Shown: positions 1 through 8,853, numbered from the stretch's first letter. The stretch: 51,446 bases of DNA from Balneolaceae bacterium (GCA_007132385.1 SLOU01000118.1:1-51446), one strand, 5' to 3'. Made by a program: numbers and translations. Notes: generated by a model from the sequence alone, not told the origin.

Positions 1-1349
1 ATAAACAGCGCCCCGCCCGCCAGCGCGACCTTCGCGGCAAGCGGCGGAACCTTTCGCCCGAGTATGCCCACCACAACCACAGCAAAGATCGGAATAAAGT
101 AGATGCCGTTCATCTGCTGCAGGTACTGGAAGATGCTTTCCTGGCCTATCAGCAGCGGAGCGATCGTCATCGAAGCCAGCGCCACGATCCAGCCGAACCA
201 TTTGCCCGACTTCACGATCTCCTCGTCGGTAGCATCTTTTTTCCAGACCGCCTTGTAAAAACCGTATCCAAAAAGCGTTGCCGTTGCGTTCAGCGCAGAG
301 TTGAAGGAACTGAGGATCGCTCCCACCATCACGCCCGCAAACAGGCCGGTCAGGGGTGCCGGAAGTACATCGCGCACCAGTACGCCATAAGCATTGTCGG
401 CGCTAATCCCGGTATCGGCATACAAGTAAAAAGCGATGATCCCGGGAAGAACCAGGTAGAACGGGCCGAGAAGCTTAAGCAACCCGGTCAGCAGCACCCC
501 TTTCTGGCCCTCGGCCAGGCTGCTCGCCCCGAAAGTGCGCTGGATGATCTGCTGGTTGGTACACCAGTAGAAGAGGTTCAGGAGCAGAACCCCGGTAAAG
601 AGCGTGGAAAACGGCACGGACTGATCGGGTCCGCCGATCGAGTTAAACCGTTCCGGGTTGGCATCCCGCAGGGTTTCCCATCCGGCCATCACGCCCTCCC
701 CTCCGCTGACGGCCTGCAGGCCGAAGTAGGTGATCACAAAACCGCCGATCAGCAGCCCGATTCCGTTCAACAGATCGGAGACTGCAATCGAACTCAAGCC
801 ACCGAACAGGGCGTAACAGGCGCCGATCAGCCCGACAATCCAGACGGTCAGCCACATGATGCCAACGTACGAATCGATGTCCGTCAAATCCTGCAGGTCG
901 AGCATCCCGATGAGGGCGGTCGCCCCCGTATAAAGGATGATCGGCAGTAAAATAGCGATATAGGCGCCCAGGAATATGAGGTTACAGATCACCTGGGTAC
1001 CGTGATCAAACCGGATGCCGAGGAACTGGGGGACGGTAGCGATCCCGCTCTTCAGAAATTTGGGCAGGAAGAAAAGCGCCATCGCAACAAGGGCCAGCAC
1101 GGCCAGCACCTCCCAGGCCATCACGCTGAGCCCGTCGATAAAGGCGGCGCCATTTAGCCCGACCATCTGCTCGGTGGAGAGGTTGGTCAGGAGCAGCGAG
1201 CCGGCGATCAGCGGAAAACTGAGCCTGCGGCCGGCCAGGAAATAACCGTCGAGGCTGCTGGTATCCTGCTTGCGTACCCACCACCAGGTGAACAAAGCCA
1301 CAAAACCGATAAATGCCAGAAAAGAGGTGAGCGTCAGAACATGCTCCAT
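1..1349 (-). CDS. Sodium/solute symporter (SSS, SGLT-like), C-terminus cut by window edge
   Basis: This gene is absent from the ORF track because its stop lies outside the window. Reading the minus strand from ATG at 1349 gives about 449 residues without a stop, starting [13 protein letters not shown] and full of hydrophobic helices. The stretch [14 protein letters not shown] near residue 60 matches the conserved early helix of SGLT-type members of the solute:sodium symporter family, and [17 protein letters not shown] is typical of a later core helix. The protein should couple sodium entry to uptake of a small organic solute across the inner membrane. The substrate cannot be told from sequence; sugar-type substrates are a guess from the SGLT resemblance. 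It is transcribed divergently from the ECF sigma operon, and a good sigma-70-like promoter lies about 100 bases upstream. Confidence 0.9.
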   Translation of the reverse strand, partial: MEHVLTLTSFLAFIGFVALFTWWWVRKQDTSSLDGYFLAGRRLSFPLIAGSLLLTNLSTEQMVGLNGAAFIDGLSVMAWEVLAVLALVAMALFFLPKFLKSGIATVPQFLGIRFDHGTQVICNLIFLGAYIAILLPIILYTGATALIGMLDLQDLTDIDSYVGIMWLTVWIVGLIGACYALFGGLSSIAVSDLLNGIGLLIGGFVITYFGLQAVSGGEGVMAGWETLRDANPERFNSIGGPDQSVPFSTLFTGVLLLNLFYWCTNQQIIQRTFGASSLAEGQKGVLLTGLLKLLGPFYLVLPGIIAFYLYADTGISADNAYGVLVRDVLPAPLTGLFAGVMVGAILSSFNSALNATATLFGYGFYKAVWKKDATDEEIVKSGKWFGWIVALASMTIAPLLIGQESIFQYLQQMNGIYFIPIFAVVVVGILGRKVPPLAAKVALAGGALF

Positions 1350-1729
1350 GAGATCCCGTTTTTTTGGTTAGAAATATTTGTGGATACCGGATACAGGCCT
1401 TCCCTGAAAACCCTGATTGCAGATTGTACCAGACCTGCAACGTGAGATTATATTTATTGATAAGCTGAAAGTCCAATGTTATTCTTTTTTGGCCGGTTTG
1501 CGATCACCGGCCTTGACTCCCCGTCCGATACCGGACACCTGGCCGTGTCCAGACGGTCACATCAGAACCATACAATCGATCGCTGCAATCACTTTGGGAA
1601 TCACATCCCGCGTAAACTTCGACACTGATCGAAAGAAGTTGCTAGGCCTGCCTGAAAAAAAATCACGGATCGATATAAAACTTTTTCTCTTCGGCTGACG
1701 TCTAACATGCACAACAGGGAAATTCCGGA
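1350..1729. other. Divergent intergenic region with small inverted repeats, no gene
   Basis: This 380-base stretch separates the symporter (minus) from the ECF sigma gene (plus). Besides the minus-strand promoter it holds two adjoining inverted repeats, GTCCG-ATAC-CGGAC (1523-1536) and GGACAC-CTGGCC-GTGTCC (1533-1550), which share bases and could be alternative hairpins or a protein-binding site. ORFs listed here (1417-1698 plus, 1557-1817 minus) have no recognisable family features and no good ribosome-binding site. An autoregulated ECF promoter would be expected here, but I could not recognise its motif with confidence. Confidence 0.4.
1447..1475 (-). promoter_or_regulatory. Candidate sigma-70-type promoter of the symporter gene
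   Basis: On the minus strand TGGACT (4 of 6 to the -35 consensus) is followed after 17 bases by a perfect TATAAT. This would start transcription near 1440 and leave a leader of about 90 bases before the symporter ATG. It is pattern-based only. Housekeeping promoters in Bacteroidota often differ from this form, so the match may be fortuitous. Confidence 0.4.
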
Positions 1730-2341
1730 ATGAAAACTGTACCAGACCAGGATACATACAAACAGATGAACGACGCTGATTTAATCGATCAGTTCCACAA
1801 CGGGAATGCCGATGCATTCGACGTTTTGATGGAACGCTGGCAAAAGCCAGTTCACCGGTTTGCTTACCGGTACTTTGCCGATCGGGATGATGCGGCAGAA
1901 ATTACCCAGAAAACTTTTATCAAAGCGTATCATAACTTGAAAACCCTGAATCAAGCAGACAAATTCGGTTCCTGGATCTACCGGATCGCCAACAATCTCT
2001 GTATTGATGAGATGAGGCGGAACGGCCGGCGAAAGAGTACCTCCCTGGAAAACTGGCTCGACAAAAAGGAGATGTCGACCGCCCGCACACCGGCAACCCG
2101 GCTGGAACGAGGTGAACTCGGGGAGATCATGCAAAAAGCCCTGCTCACCATTCCGGACGAGCAGCGTACGGTTGTCATCCTGAAAGAGTATGAAGGTTTC
2201 AAGTTTCGCGAAATCGCAGACATCCTGCAAGAGCCGGAAAATACGGTGAAATCACGCATGTACTATGGGCTCAAAGCCCTCCGGAATATTTTTGAAAAAT
2301 GGAATATCGAAAAAGAGGCCCTATATGATGGACAAGAATGA
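1730..2341 (+). CDS. ECF-type RNA polymerase sigma factor
   Basis: The 203-residue protein has the two-domain layout of extracytoplasmic-function sigma factors. Region 2 spans roughly residues 13-90: the DLIDQFHNGNADAF start, then DAAEITQKTFIKAYHNL and FGSWIYRIANNLCIDEMRR, which form the -10 recognition and core-binding helices. Region 4 lies at about 125-190, with LLTIPDEQRTVVILKEYEG and the helix-turn-helix FREIADILQEPENTVKSRM. An AGGGA ribosome-binding site 9 bases ahead of ATG 1730 supports this start; a second ATG at codon 13 is the alternative. It overlaps the next gene by 17 bases, which suggests translational coupling to a cognate anti-sigma factor. It should direct polymerase to envelope or stress promoters; its regulon is unknown. 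Confidence 0.95.
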   Translation: MKTVPDQDTYKQMNDADLIDQFHNGNADAFDVLMERWQKPVHRFAYRYFADRDDAAEITQKTFIKAYHNLKTLNQADKFGSWIYRIANNLCIDEMRRNGRRKSTSLENWLDKKEMSTARTPATRLERGELGEIMQKALLTIPDEQRTVVILKEYEGFKFREIADILQEPENTVKSRMYYGLKALRNIFEKWNIEKEALYDGQE

Positions 2342-3005
2342 CAAACACGCTCTCCTGATGGATTATCTTTATGGAGAGATCGACGAGGATCGAAGGAAGG
2401 AACTGGAGCAGCAAATAAAGGATGATCCGGATCTGCACCGGGAACTGGAAGAGCTTCAGCAAACCCGCATGATGATGCTGAAGATCCCAATGCGGGAACC
2501 GGCCCGGAAACGTCTGACTGTACGAACGGAAGAGCAGGGGTTTAACCGATGGCTGCAAGATGTACGGCGGGTCTTCCTGCCTCATTCCACTGCCGGGCGC
2601 ACTGCCATTGCCATCGCAGCCCTCTTTCTGATGACATTTTTCCTGGCTTCCGTTGCCAAACTCCAGGTTTCAGCCCACGAAAACGGCTGGGCGGTCACTT
2701 TCGGGTCCGAACCGCCGGTGATCCAGCAGGGAGTCGACACCGAGATGCTCGACGAGATTATAGTCTTGCTCAGGCAGGAAAACCTGGCGCTGGCCTCTAC
2801 CATTATGGAGGAAAACCGCCAGCAAAACGAAATCTATCAGCAGGAAACGGTAGACGAAATCCTGCGCTACATGGATCAGCAACGGCGCAACGACCTTCAA
2901 CTGGTTGCACGTGAACTGGCCCAGATGGAAGAAGATAGCTACTACCGGTACCTGCAGACAAATGAGACGATCGGCGAATTGCTCTACGTAATCCAACAGG
3001 AATAA
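2325..3005 (+). CDS. Membrane-anchored anti-sigma-like protein with periplasmic coiled coil
   Basis: I trim the ORF-track start (2265) to ATG 2325 because AGAGG lies 6 bases upstream and the extra residues only read through the sigma gene. The 226-residue product has a short acidic helical N-terminus (LLMDYLYGEIDEDRRKELE) like anti-sigma domains, but without the Cys/His zinc-binding motif of the ZAS type. One membrane segment follows at about residues 92-111 (TAIAIAALFLMTFFLASVAK). A periplasmic part, about 135-226, is rich in Gln/Glu and predicted to be coiled coil. Position directly behind and overlapping an ECF sigma gene makes an anti-sigma role likely; that role is inferred from context and topology, not from a firm family match. 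The coiled coil may sense or bind the partner encoded next. Confidence 0.75.
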   Translation: MMDKNDKHALLMDYLYGEIDEDRRKELEQQIKDDPDLHRELEELQQTRMMMLKIPMREPARKRLTVRTEEQGFNRWLQDVRRVFLPHSTAGRTAIAIAALFLMTFFLASVAKLQVSAHENGWAVTFGSEPPVIQQGVDTEMLDEIIVLLRQENLALASTIMEENRQQNEIYQQETVDEILRYMDQQRRNDLQLVARELAQMEEDSYYRYLQTNETIGELLYVIQQE

Positions 3006-3103
3006 GAGCTATGAAAAAGATGAAATCAATCAAATGAACCAAATATCGGGCGGATTTTCCGGACACGACTCCACTGCCCACCAGATTGGAATCCATGCTC
3101 CCT

Positions 3104-3120
3104 GGATGGGAATCCCATCC
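3104..3120 (+). promoter_or_regulatory. 17-base palindrome ahead of the third gene of the sigma operon
   Basis: GGATGGGA-A-TCCCATCC is a perfect 8+1+8 inverted repeat in the 196-base gap between the anti-sigma-like gene and the duplicated secreted protein. As RNA it would fold as a 7-bp stem with an AAT loop. No T-run follows, so a terminator is unlikely. It could be an operator, an attenuating hairpin or an RNA-processing site. Confidence 0.35.
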
Positions 3121-3201
3121 CGATGCGTATTTCAATCCAAATACTTCGGGATTTTACACCCCGCTCCGGATCCCCAAAAACGAGAACAATGAGGTCACAC
3201 A

Positions 3202-4644
3202 ATGAACCGAGCTTTTTTAATACATGGAATATTAAGTATACTTTTGGCCCTGCTGGTAGCTCTATGGTCGATTCAGCCTGCATTTGGTCAGGACAATATC
3301 GACCGGCAACGCATGGACCGGGATATCCGGATTATGGAAAGTGCCCTGGATGAATTGTTCAAAACCGGAACCCGGGGCAATACCTTTCAGTTCAGCCCTC
3401 GCAGTTCCATATCCGGTTCCTGGCTTCCGGGCTTTGGCGTCATCTTCACTATCCCCGACCGCACGCCTCCGGGCATATTCGGATTTCATGCCGGCAGCGG
3501 GGAAAGGTCTTCCCATCGGTTTACAAATCCGTTGGGCGATGATGGCGGAGAAATCACCGAGGAGTCAGTCCAGAACCGGATCACCGAATTTCTGGTTAGC
3601 TACGCCCCCTCAATCGGACAATTAAGCCCGGACGACAAAGTGCTTGTGATCTACGGAGACCAGTTTTCGGGAGGCGGCAGAGCAGCCTTTTTCGGGGGCG
3701 GAATCACGATTCACACCGAAGATCGCAGACGACGCGGTGGCGATGCCGAGGCCGAAGATGCCGAACGCCTGCCGGCTATCTCCATGGCCGTCACCCGGCA
3801 GGATCTGGATGACCTGAGATCCGGACGTATCAACCCGGAGGAATTCACGAACAGGATCAGCACAGCGGTTCAGCACAGGGATGGGGAAAGCCGGAAAATG
3901 GATCTTCAGGTGTTTGCAAGCGTCCTCGAAACCGGGCTGAATGAGAACCGGGATGAGGTTTTGCGGCTGATCGGCAAACCCTCCCATCTCTATCTCGACA
4001 ACTTCGGGGCGATCTATCAGTTCAACCTGAGGGCGTCAGGCGGTAATGTCCTTCGAAATTTCAATATCCGCCTCCGGGAAAATATATTCGACGGGCTGGA
4101 TCACCTCAACAACCTTCATTTTGAGCTTCCGCCTCTGCCGGACGGCCCTGACAGCCTTCACTTCAGTTTCGACCTCGGTGCGCTGAGCGACTCCGAGGAG
4201 CTTCGTGAGGCTCGGGAACAGATTCGCGTGGAGATGGAAAGTGCCCGGCGGCAGATTGAACAGGCCCGGGAAGCCTACCGGGATCAATTGCCCGAAATAC
4301 AGCGTCAGCAGGAAGAAGCGCGCCGGGAGCTGCGTGAAAAACATCGCGAAATGGGCGAAGAGATGGAGCGTAAACGCGAAGAGATGATGTCGCCCGAAGA
4401 AATCCGGGAATCACTCGAAAACCAGTTGCAGGTTATCCGGGAATTGATGGTCGACTACGGGCGGACGCTCTCCTCACTGGGTGAGGATCATTCCCTGTTC
4501 CTGATCGTTCAACTGCAGCATTCGGAGGAAGAACTCCCGCGGCGTGTCGACCTTCGCATTGGCAAGAACGACCTGATGCAGCTCGAACGCGGGCAAATCA
4601 CACGCGAACAGGCGATGGACCGGATCACGGAGAGGCGATTTTAA
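3202..4644 (+). CDS. Secreted protein of unknown function, internal duplication with coiled-coil insert
   Basis: The 480-residue protein starts with a signal peptide (about 1-29, cleavage near AFG-Q). I recognise no named family. Reading it against itself shows two related halves. IMESALDELF... ending GFGVIFTIP (41-85) resembles VFASVLETGL... ending NFGAIYQFNL (235-276). EFLVSYAPSIGQLSPDDKVL (129-148) resembles ELMVDYGRTLSSLGEDHSLF (414-433). VTRQDLDDLRSGRINPEEFT (198-217) resembles IGKNDLMQLERGQITREQAM (453-472). The second half carries an insert of about 70 residues (330-400), strongly helical and charged, likely coiled coil. A Gly/Arg-rich segment (155-185) interrupts the first half. It lies behind the ECF sigma and anti-sigma-like genes, so it may be a periplasmic sensor or effector of that system; this is inference. 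Confidence 0.8.
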   Translation: MNRAFLIHGILSILLALLVALWSIQPAFGQDNIDRQRMDRDIRIMESALDELFKTGTRGNTFQFSPRSSISGSWLPGFGVIFTIPDRTPPGIFGFHAGSGERSSHRFTNPLGDDGGEITEESVQNRITEFLVSYAPSIGQLSPDDKVLVIYGDQFSGGGRAAFFGGGITIHTEDRRRRGGDAEAEDAERLPAISMAVTRQDLDDLRSGRINPEEFTNRISTAVQHRDGESRKMDLQVFASVLETGLNENRDEVLRLIGKPSHLYLDNFGAIYQFNLRASGGNVLRNFNIRLRENIFDGLDHLNNLHFELPPLPDGPDSLHFSFDLGALSDSEELREAREQIRVEMESARRQIEQAREAYRDQLPEIQRQQEEARRELREKHREMGEEMERKREEMMSPEEIRESLENQLQVIRELMVDYGRTLSSLGEDHSLFLIVQLQHSEEELPRRVDLRIGKNDLMQLERGQITREQAMDRITERRF

Positions 4645-4900
4645 TAGCGGACTTTGCACCCACGAATGCGTTGCATTTGGTGTGCCATCTACATGTAACT
4701 GTACACAGCGTATCGAATGCCAGTAACGCTGATTTGAGATCTGTTTTAGAAGGCACCGGGTGAATCTGACTTCGTCTGGCGCAGAACAACCGGTACTCAT
4801 CGCAGAATTGTGTGTCCGGCTCTCCGACGCTTGTTTACTCCATTCTTTAGTCTGAAATAGTTTGTATTTTGAAGGCTGAAGTTTAATCTTAAACCTGTTC

Positions 4901-5896
4901 ATGGATCCATTAACACACGGACTAGTCGGCGCGGCGGCAACCCAGTCCATTGCCGGCGGGAAGACCTACAGGGCGGCAGCATTCACCGGTTTTGTTTCGG
5001 CGATGCTGGCGGATCTCGATTTTTTCATCCACAACCCGGCCGATCCGCTGCTCAATATCGAAATCCATCGTCAGTTTACCCATTCGCTGATCTTTATTCC
5101 GACCGGTGCACTCATCGCCTGCGGGATCCTCTGGTGGGTGATGCGCAAACACCTCTCCTTCCGTGAGCTCTATCTCTACTGCCTGGTTTCGTACGGTACG
5201 GCCGGGCTGATGGATGCCGCAACCAGCTACGGAACCATGCTACTTTGGCCGTTCGATACGACCCGGTACGCCTGGAACCTCATTTCGGTTGTCGATCCGG
5301 TTTTTACAGCCGGTCTTCTGGTATTTGCCGGTATCTCTTTTTTTAAAAAAGAGAAACGTATTGCCCGCCTGGCCTGGGCCTGGCTTTTTCTCTACCTGGC
5401 GATCGGCCTTGTCCAGCGCGAACGCGCTACATCATCGGCGCATGAACTGGCTGAACAGCGGGGACACACAATCGAACGTATCGACGTCAAACCGACGATC
5501 GGCAATTTGCTTTTGTGGCGCAGCACCTACGAATATGACGACCGCTTTTATGCCGACGGCATCCAGGTCGGCCCGTTTTCCGCCCCGTTGATCTACCAGG
5601 GCGAGTCGGCTGACCGCGTACACCCGGCCGAGGTGTTCGACCCGTACATGGCGTCGGTAATGTATCACGATATCATGCGTTTCTCACGACTCTCGGAGGA
5701 GTACCTGGTCTTTCATCCCGAACGGCCCGATGTGATCGGGGATGCCCGCTACTCCATGCTGCCCACCTCGCTCACCCCGCTATGGGGAATCCGGGTGGAT
5801 ACGGACGAGCCGGAAGAACATGTCGATTTTCTCTATTTCCGGGATACCGCCCCGGAAGTGCGCCGCCGCTTTCTCCATATGCTGCTGGGACGCTGA
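4901..5896 (+). CDS. YdjM-like membrane-bound metal-dependent hydrolase family protein
   Basis: The 331-residue product opens with MDPLTHGLVGAA and carries RQFTHSLIFIPTG near residue 50, the His-containing signatures of the DUF457/YdjM family of inner-membrane proteins annotated as putative metal-dependent hydrolases. Several membrane helices fill the first 170 residues, followed by a soluble C-terminal part of about 160 residues rich in aromatic residues. The reaction and substrate are not known for the family; Escherichia coli YdjM is LexA-regulated. The ATG at 4901 starts exactly at the family N-terminus. A 256-base gap without a gene precedes it. It converges on the Omp85-type gene with only 14 bases between stops, and no terminator is visible there. 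Confidence 0.85.
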   Translation: MDPLTHGLVGAAATQSIAGGKTYRAAAFTGFVSAMLADLDFFIHNPADPLLNIEIHRQFTHSLIFIPTGALIACGILWWVMRKHLSFRELYLYCLVSYGTAGLMDAATSYGTMLLWPFDTTRYAWNLISVVDPVFTAGLLVFAGISFFKKEKRIARLAWAWLFLYLAIGLVQRERATSSAHELAEQRGHTIERIDVKPTIGNLLLWRSTYEYDDRFYADGIQVGPFSAPLIYQGESADRVHPAEVFDPYMASVMYHDIMRFSRLSEEYLVFHPERPDVIGDARYSMLPTSLTPLWGIRVDTDEPEEHVDFLYFRDTAPEVRRRFLHMLLGR

Positions 5897-5910
5897 GTCA
5901 AAATCGTTTC

Positions 5911-7065
5911 TTAAAACACATATCCTATGCCGAAATAGAGCCGGCTGATCTCCTCGGAAAAGGCGATTTCGCCCCGAAGGATAAAATCGGGATTCAGGAT
6001 CGATACGGCGCCTCCAACCCCGAACGTCTGTTTCAGTCCGGAAACCAGGCTGCTGATGCTCTCGCCCTTCGGAAAAACCCTCCCCGTATCCATAAAACCG
6101 TGAAGGCCCAGGCGGATTTTTTCATCCATAAACTCAAGCAGCCACATTCTGAGTTCCAGGATATGAAGAATCGAATTATCATCCCGGAAACGGTTCGATA
6201 CGTACCCTCTCAGCCCCTCTTCATGTCCGAGCATCGGCAGTTCCCAGAACGGGGTTTCACCCCGGGCACGCAGGTACTGCAGTTTTTGCGCAATCACCAG
6301 GTTTCTGAAGGGAGAATAATATCCGGATGCTTCGGCGGTCATACGCGTGAATGTAAAATCGCTTGCCGTCAGGCTTCCGGCCGTCTCAACTTTCCATTCA
6401 AACCGGTACCCTTCCGACGGATCCACATCGCCCACCCTGTGATCCACGATCATGCCTACTCCCGCCATGTTCACCCAACCGCCACGGGATCCGGTCGGCC
6501 TCGTTTCTCCAAAAACCGTACCACTTCCATTTGAAGCCGGCCTGCTGAAAGACACCGACGTCAGAAACTGCCCGTCTATTTTCCCCTCGCTTCCGTAGAT
6601 CGTGATCTCCCTGCGGGCCTGAAAATCAAACCGGGTGGAACGGTCCTTGTAATAGTAGTCGCCCGCTTCGTAGGCCGTATTCGAAAAGTCCGAATCATTC
6701 CCGATCGCAAAAAACGGCTTGTTCACCAGTCGTGCGGCTTCCATGCGAAACCGGCTCCGGATGTCGGCCCCGAAACTTCGCATCCGTTCATGGTCGACAG
6801 AACCGGCAAAGTTCCCCTCGGTTGAGGCGGTCACTTCGAAAGAGGACTGATTGCTGAAGGGGCGGATTCCGATTCCGTAATCGGTCCGTTCCAGGATGCC
6901 CCCTCCATACAAACCAACGTCTGAACTAAATCCGAACGTCGGCAATATGGAATACCGGACTCCTTCGGAGTCGTCATTCAGCCCGATCTGTGCTTGCAGG
7001 GAAGTGATACCGGCCATTCCGGCCAGCAGGGCGGCAACAGTGAACCTGAAGAACCGTTTACACAT
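5911..7065 (-). CDS. Omp85-superfamily outer-membrane beta-barrel without POTRA domains
   Basis: The 384-residue protein has a signal peptide (about 1-25, SLQAQ) and goes almost at once into amphipathic beta strands, ending in IGYVF with the C-terminal Phe typical of barrels folded by BamA. The segment GLRGYVSNRFRDDNS near residue 280 matches the conserved L/VRGY...RFRD motif of the Omp85 (surface antigen D15) family. There is no room for POTRA repeats, so this is a stand-alone barrel like those annotated as BamA/TamA-family surface antigens in this phylum. A role in protein or lipid translocation at the outer membrane is possible but cannot be assigned. It lies downstream of aat on the same strand with a 126-base gap, so it may have its own promoter. 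Confidence 0.85.
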   Translation of the reverse strand: MCKRFFRFTVAALLAGMAGITSLQAQIGLNDDSEGVRYSILPTFGFSSDVGLYGGGILERTDYGIGIRPFSNQSSFEVTASTEGNFAGSVDHERMRSFGADIRSRFRMEAARLVNKPFFAIGNDSDFSNTAYEAGDYYYKDRSTRFDFQARREITIYGSEGKIDGQFLTSVSFSRPASNGSGTVFGETRPTGSRGGWVNMAGVGMIVDHRVGDVDPSEGYRFEWKVETAGSLTASDFTFTRMTAEASGYYSPFRNLVIAQKLQYLRARGETPFWELPMLGHEEGLRGYVSNRFRDDNSILHILELRMWLLEFMDEKIRLGLHGFMDTGRVFPKGESISSLVSGLKQTFGVGGAVSILNPDFILRGEIAFSEEISRLYFGIGYVF

Positions 7066-7191
7066 GCTGAATCCTCACTAAATGGTTATTACCGGATCTT
7101 CAGGAAGATATACAATGATAAATTACAGATCACCGTGCGGGCCATCACGAACAAGAGGAAAGAAACAAACGTGATATCTGAATATCAGGTT

Positions 7192-7794
7192 CTACTCCTT
7201 AAAAACGGCTTCTTTTCGCAACGCCCTTTCCAGCTTCTCCCGGTATTCTTCGGATGTAATCTCGACACAACCGAACTGAGCCAAATGTTCAGTATAATAC
7301 TGTGTATCCCATAGTTCAAATTCATTCTTTTGTAAAATTTTATGGCAGTGCCAGAGAGCAACCTTGTCGGCTTCCTTCTCTTTTTTGAACATCGACTCAC
7401 CAAAAAACACCGCTCCCAATGAAACTCCGTACAGGCCGCCGGCCAGGCTGCCGTCCCTGTTAACCATTTCCACCGAATGCGCAAACCCCATCTCATGCAG
7501 CACCTGATAGGAATCGATGAGCAGATCTGATATCCAGGTTGATTCCCGGTCAGCGCACAACTCCATGACCCTCCTGAAATTCCGGTTGATCCGGGGCCGG
7601 TATCTCTCTTGGCGTATCATTCGCCTGACGTTTCCGGAAACCCTGAATCGGTCGAGGGGTATGATTCCCCTCCGGCGGGCTGTAAACCACTGATAGCCGG
7701 GATCCTGCCTCGACTCGCTCATCGGGAAAATCCCGCGTGCGTAGCCTGTCAGAAGGGTTTCCGGCGGTATGATCCTGGCTGGGTTATCGTTCAT
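7192..7794 (-). CDS. aat: Leucyl/phenylalanyl-tRNA--protein transferase
   Basis: The 200-residue protein carries the Aat signatures: LLTGYARGIFPM at the N-terminus, WFTARRRGIIPLDRF, and GGLYGVSLGAVFFGESMF in the catalytic core. Aat transfers Leu or Phe from tRNA to N-terminal Lys or Arg of proteins, making primary N-degrons read by ClpS and degraded by ClpAP-type proteases in the cytoplasm. It is shorter than the E. coli enzyme (about 234 residues) because the N-terminal extension is small; the catalytic part is complete. A ClpS-like gene lies at 49686-50021 in the same window, so both the writer and the reader of the pathway are present. The gene is followed by the Omp85-type barrel on the same strand. 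Confidence 0.95.
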   Translation of the reverse strand: MNDNPARIIPPETLLTGYARGIFPMSESRQDPGYQWFTARRRGIIPLDRFRVSGNVRRMIRQERYRPRINRNFRRVMELCADRESTWISDLLIDSYQVLHEMGFAHSVEMVNRDGSLAGGLYGVSLGAVFFGESMFKKEKEADKVALWHCHKILQKNEFELWDTQYYTEHLAQFGCVEITSEEYREKLERALRKEAVFKE

Positions 7795-7975
7795 TCGGTC
7801 TAACTTGTTTAACGTTCATTCCTGCTCAGGCAGATGTCGATTTGTCCATACCCTGTCCGTTAATCCAACCCGATCCTTTCAGGCTGATCGGGATCCGGGG
7901 ATATTCCCCATGACCTGTGTATGGACTCTGCATGGAGCTATTAAATTGAAAGGTACTGAAGAGTCATGTACAGAC

Positions 7976-8011
7976 AAAAAAAATGCCCCCCCGACGGTAT
8001 CGGAGGAGCAT
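7976..8011 (-). terminator. Intrinsic terminator of the fasciclin-domain gene
   Basis: On the minus strand ATGCTCCTCCGA - TACCG - TCGGGGGGGCAT forms a 12-bp stem (two G-U pairs) with a 5-base loop, followed directly by eight T. It lies 60 bases after the stop of the fasciclin-domain gene and is the clearest Rho-independent terminator in the window. It separates that gene from aat downstream. Confidence 0.9.
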
Positions 8012-8071
8012 CATCGCTGCTCTAAATTTTTAACCATTCAGAGTAGCATAAATCTACATCATCAGTGATGA

Positions 8072-8503
8072 TTACTGTTCAAGCAATACTTCTTCGATGC
8101 TGTGAACAACTCCGTTAGCGGCTTCAATATCACCATCCGCGACTGCCACGCCGAAATTGGTTTCTACTTCCTCAGAAGAAGCTTCACCCTGAAACAGGTG
8201 ATTAATCAGCACGTTTTGAAGCTGCTGCGGATCGTTTCTCATCTCGTTTATTTCATCCAGAATCGGTTCAAATGCATCATCAGATGGTGCCAAAACGGTA
8301 AATGGCCCCGGTTGCTCCAAAGTCTCTGTTAACTGAGCTTCAGCTATCAGTTCAGACATAATGGTATGATTATCGCTGTTATTGATAACGTCAACCACAT
8401 TTTCGCCCGGCATGTCCTGGGCGTGAACATCGGTAGTGGCAAATGCAAAAGTGGATGCGATAGCAAAAATTCCAGCGAGCAGGATATTACTTAGAAGTTT
8501 CAT
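8072..8503 (-). CDS. Secreted fasciclin (FAS1) domain protein
   Basis: I start the gene at the second ATG (8503), not the ORF-track 8515, because GGAG sits 6 bases upstream of it and it gives a clean signal peptide (MKLLSNILLAGIFAIA..., cleavage near VHAQ). The 143-residue product is one FAS1 domain: NVVDVINNSDNHTIMSELIA at the start, the hallmark FTVLAPSDDAFEPI in the middle and GVVHSIEEVLL at the end. FAS1 domains mediate adhesion or matrix contacts outside the cell. The segment between the two conserved boxes is short. It is a single-gene unit with its own strong terminator and a possible promoter (TTGAAA, 18 bases, GATAAA) between 8574 and 8603. Confidence 0.92.
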   Translation of the reverse strand: MKLLSNILLAGIFAIASTFAFATTDVHAQDMPGENVVDVINNSDNHTIMSELIAEAQLTETLEQPGPFTVLAPSDDAFEPILDEINEMRNDPQQLQNVLINHLFQGEASSEEVETNFGVAVADGDIEAANGVVHSIEEVLLEQ

Positions 8504-8853
8504 TGTTGACTCCATTTATTTTCGATTACTTACTTCACCAATCCTAACCCGTTTATTAAGATAGATGTTTCCATTTATCCTGCCATATAACAATTTTTTT
8601 CAATTAAAATCGCTATTAACATCGTTTTACAGGGTGCACGGCTTCGCAATACCTGCAAGTTGGTACCTTGCTGCACTTTTCCAGATAGTATGTCTACACA
8701 ATCGATGAATAACTGCCCAGTTCCATCAATACAGACAATAAAATACATAAATGAAGTGCTGCCCATAATTGAGCCTGCCAGAGAGTTCGCACACAATGGG
8801 TATCTACGGGTACAGATATACGATAAGCCCGTACATGGGCAAACAGTTTTTAT
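8504..8853. other. Intergenic stretch, no gene
   Basis: About 350 bases lie between the methyltransferase stop and the FAS1 gene. Apart from the possible minus-strand promoter of the FAS1 gene (TTGAAA at 8598-8603, GATAAA at 8574-8579) and a small GCCC-GTACAT-GGGC inverted repeat near 8829, nothing is seen. ORFs listed on both strands (8575-8796 minus, 8660-8884 plus) look like chance reading frames. Confidence 0.5.

Noticed and set aside
1006-1476. 156-residue minus-strand ORF in another frame of the symporter
   Set aside because: It is an out-of-frame reading of the symporter coding region and its upstream DNA.
4474-4950. 158-residue minus-strand ORF across the gap before the YdjM-like gene
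   Set aside because: It overlaps the ends of two supported genes on the other strand and has no family features.
5782-6534. 250-residue plus-strand ORF opposite the Omp85-type gene
   Set aside because: It overlaps two real genes and has no recognisable motif.
8829-8842. GCCC-GTACAT-GGGC hairpin after the small methyltransferase as a terminator
   Set aside because: The stem is only four base pairs and no T-run follows on the relevant strand.
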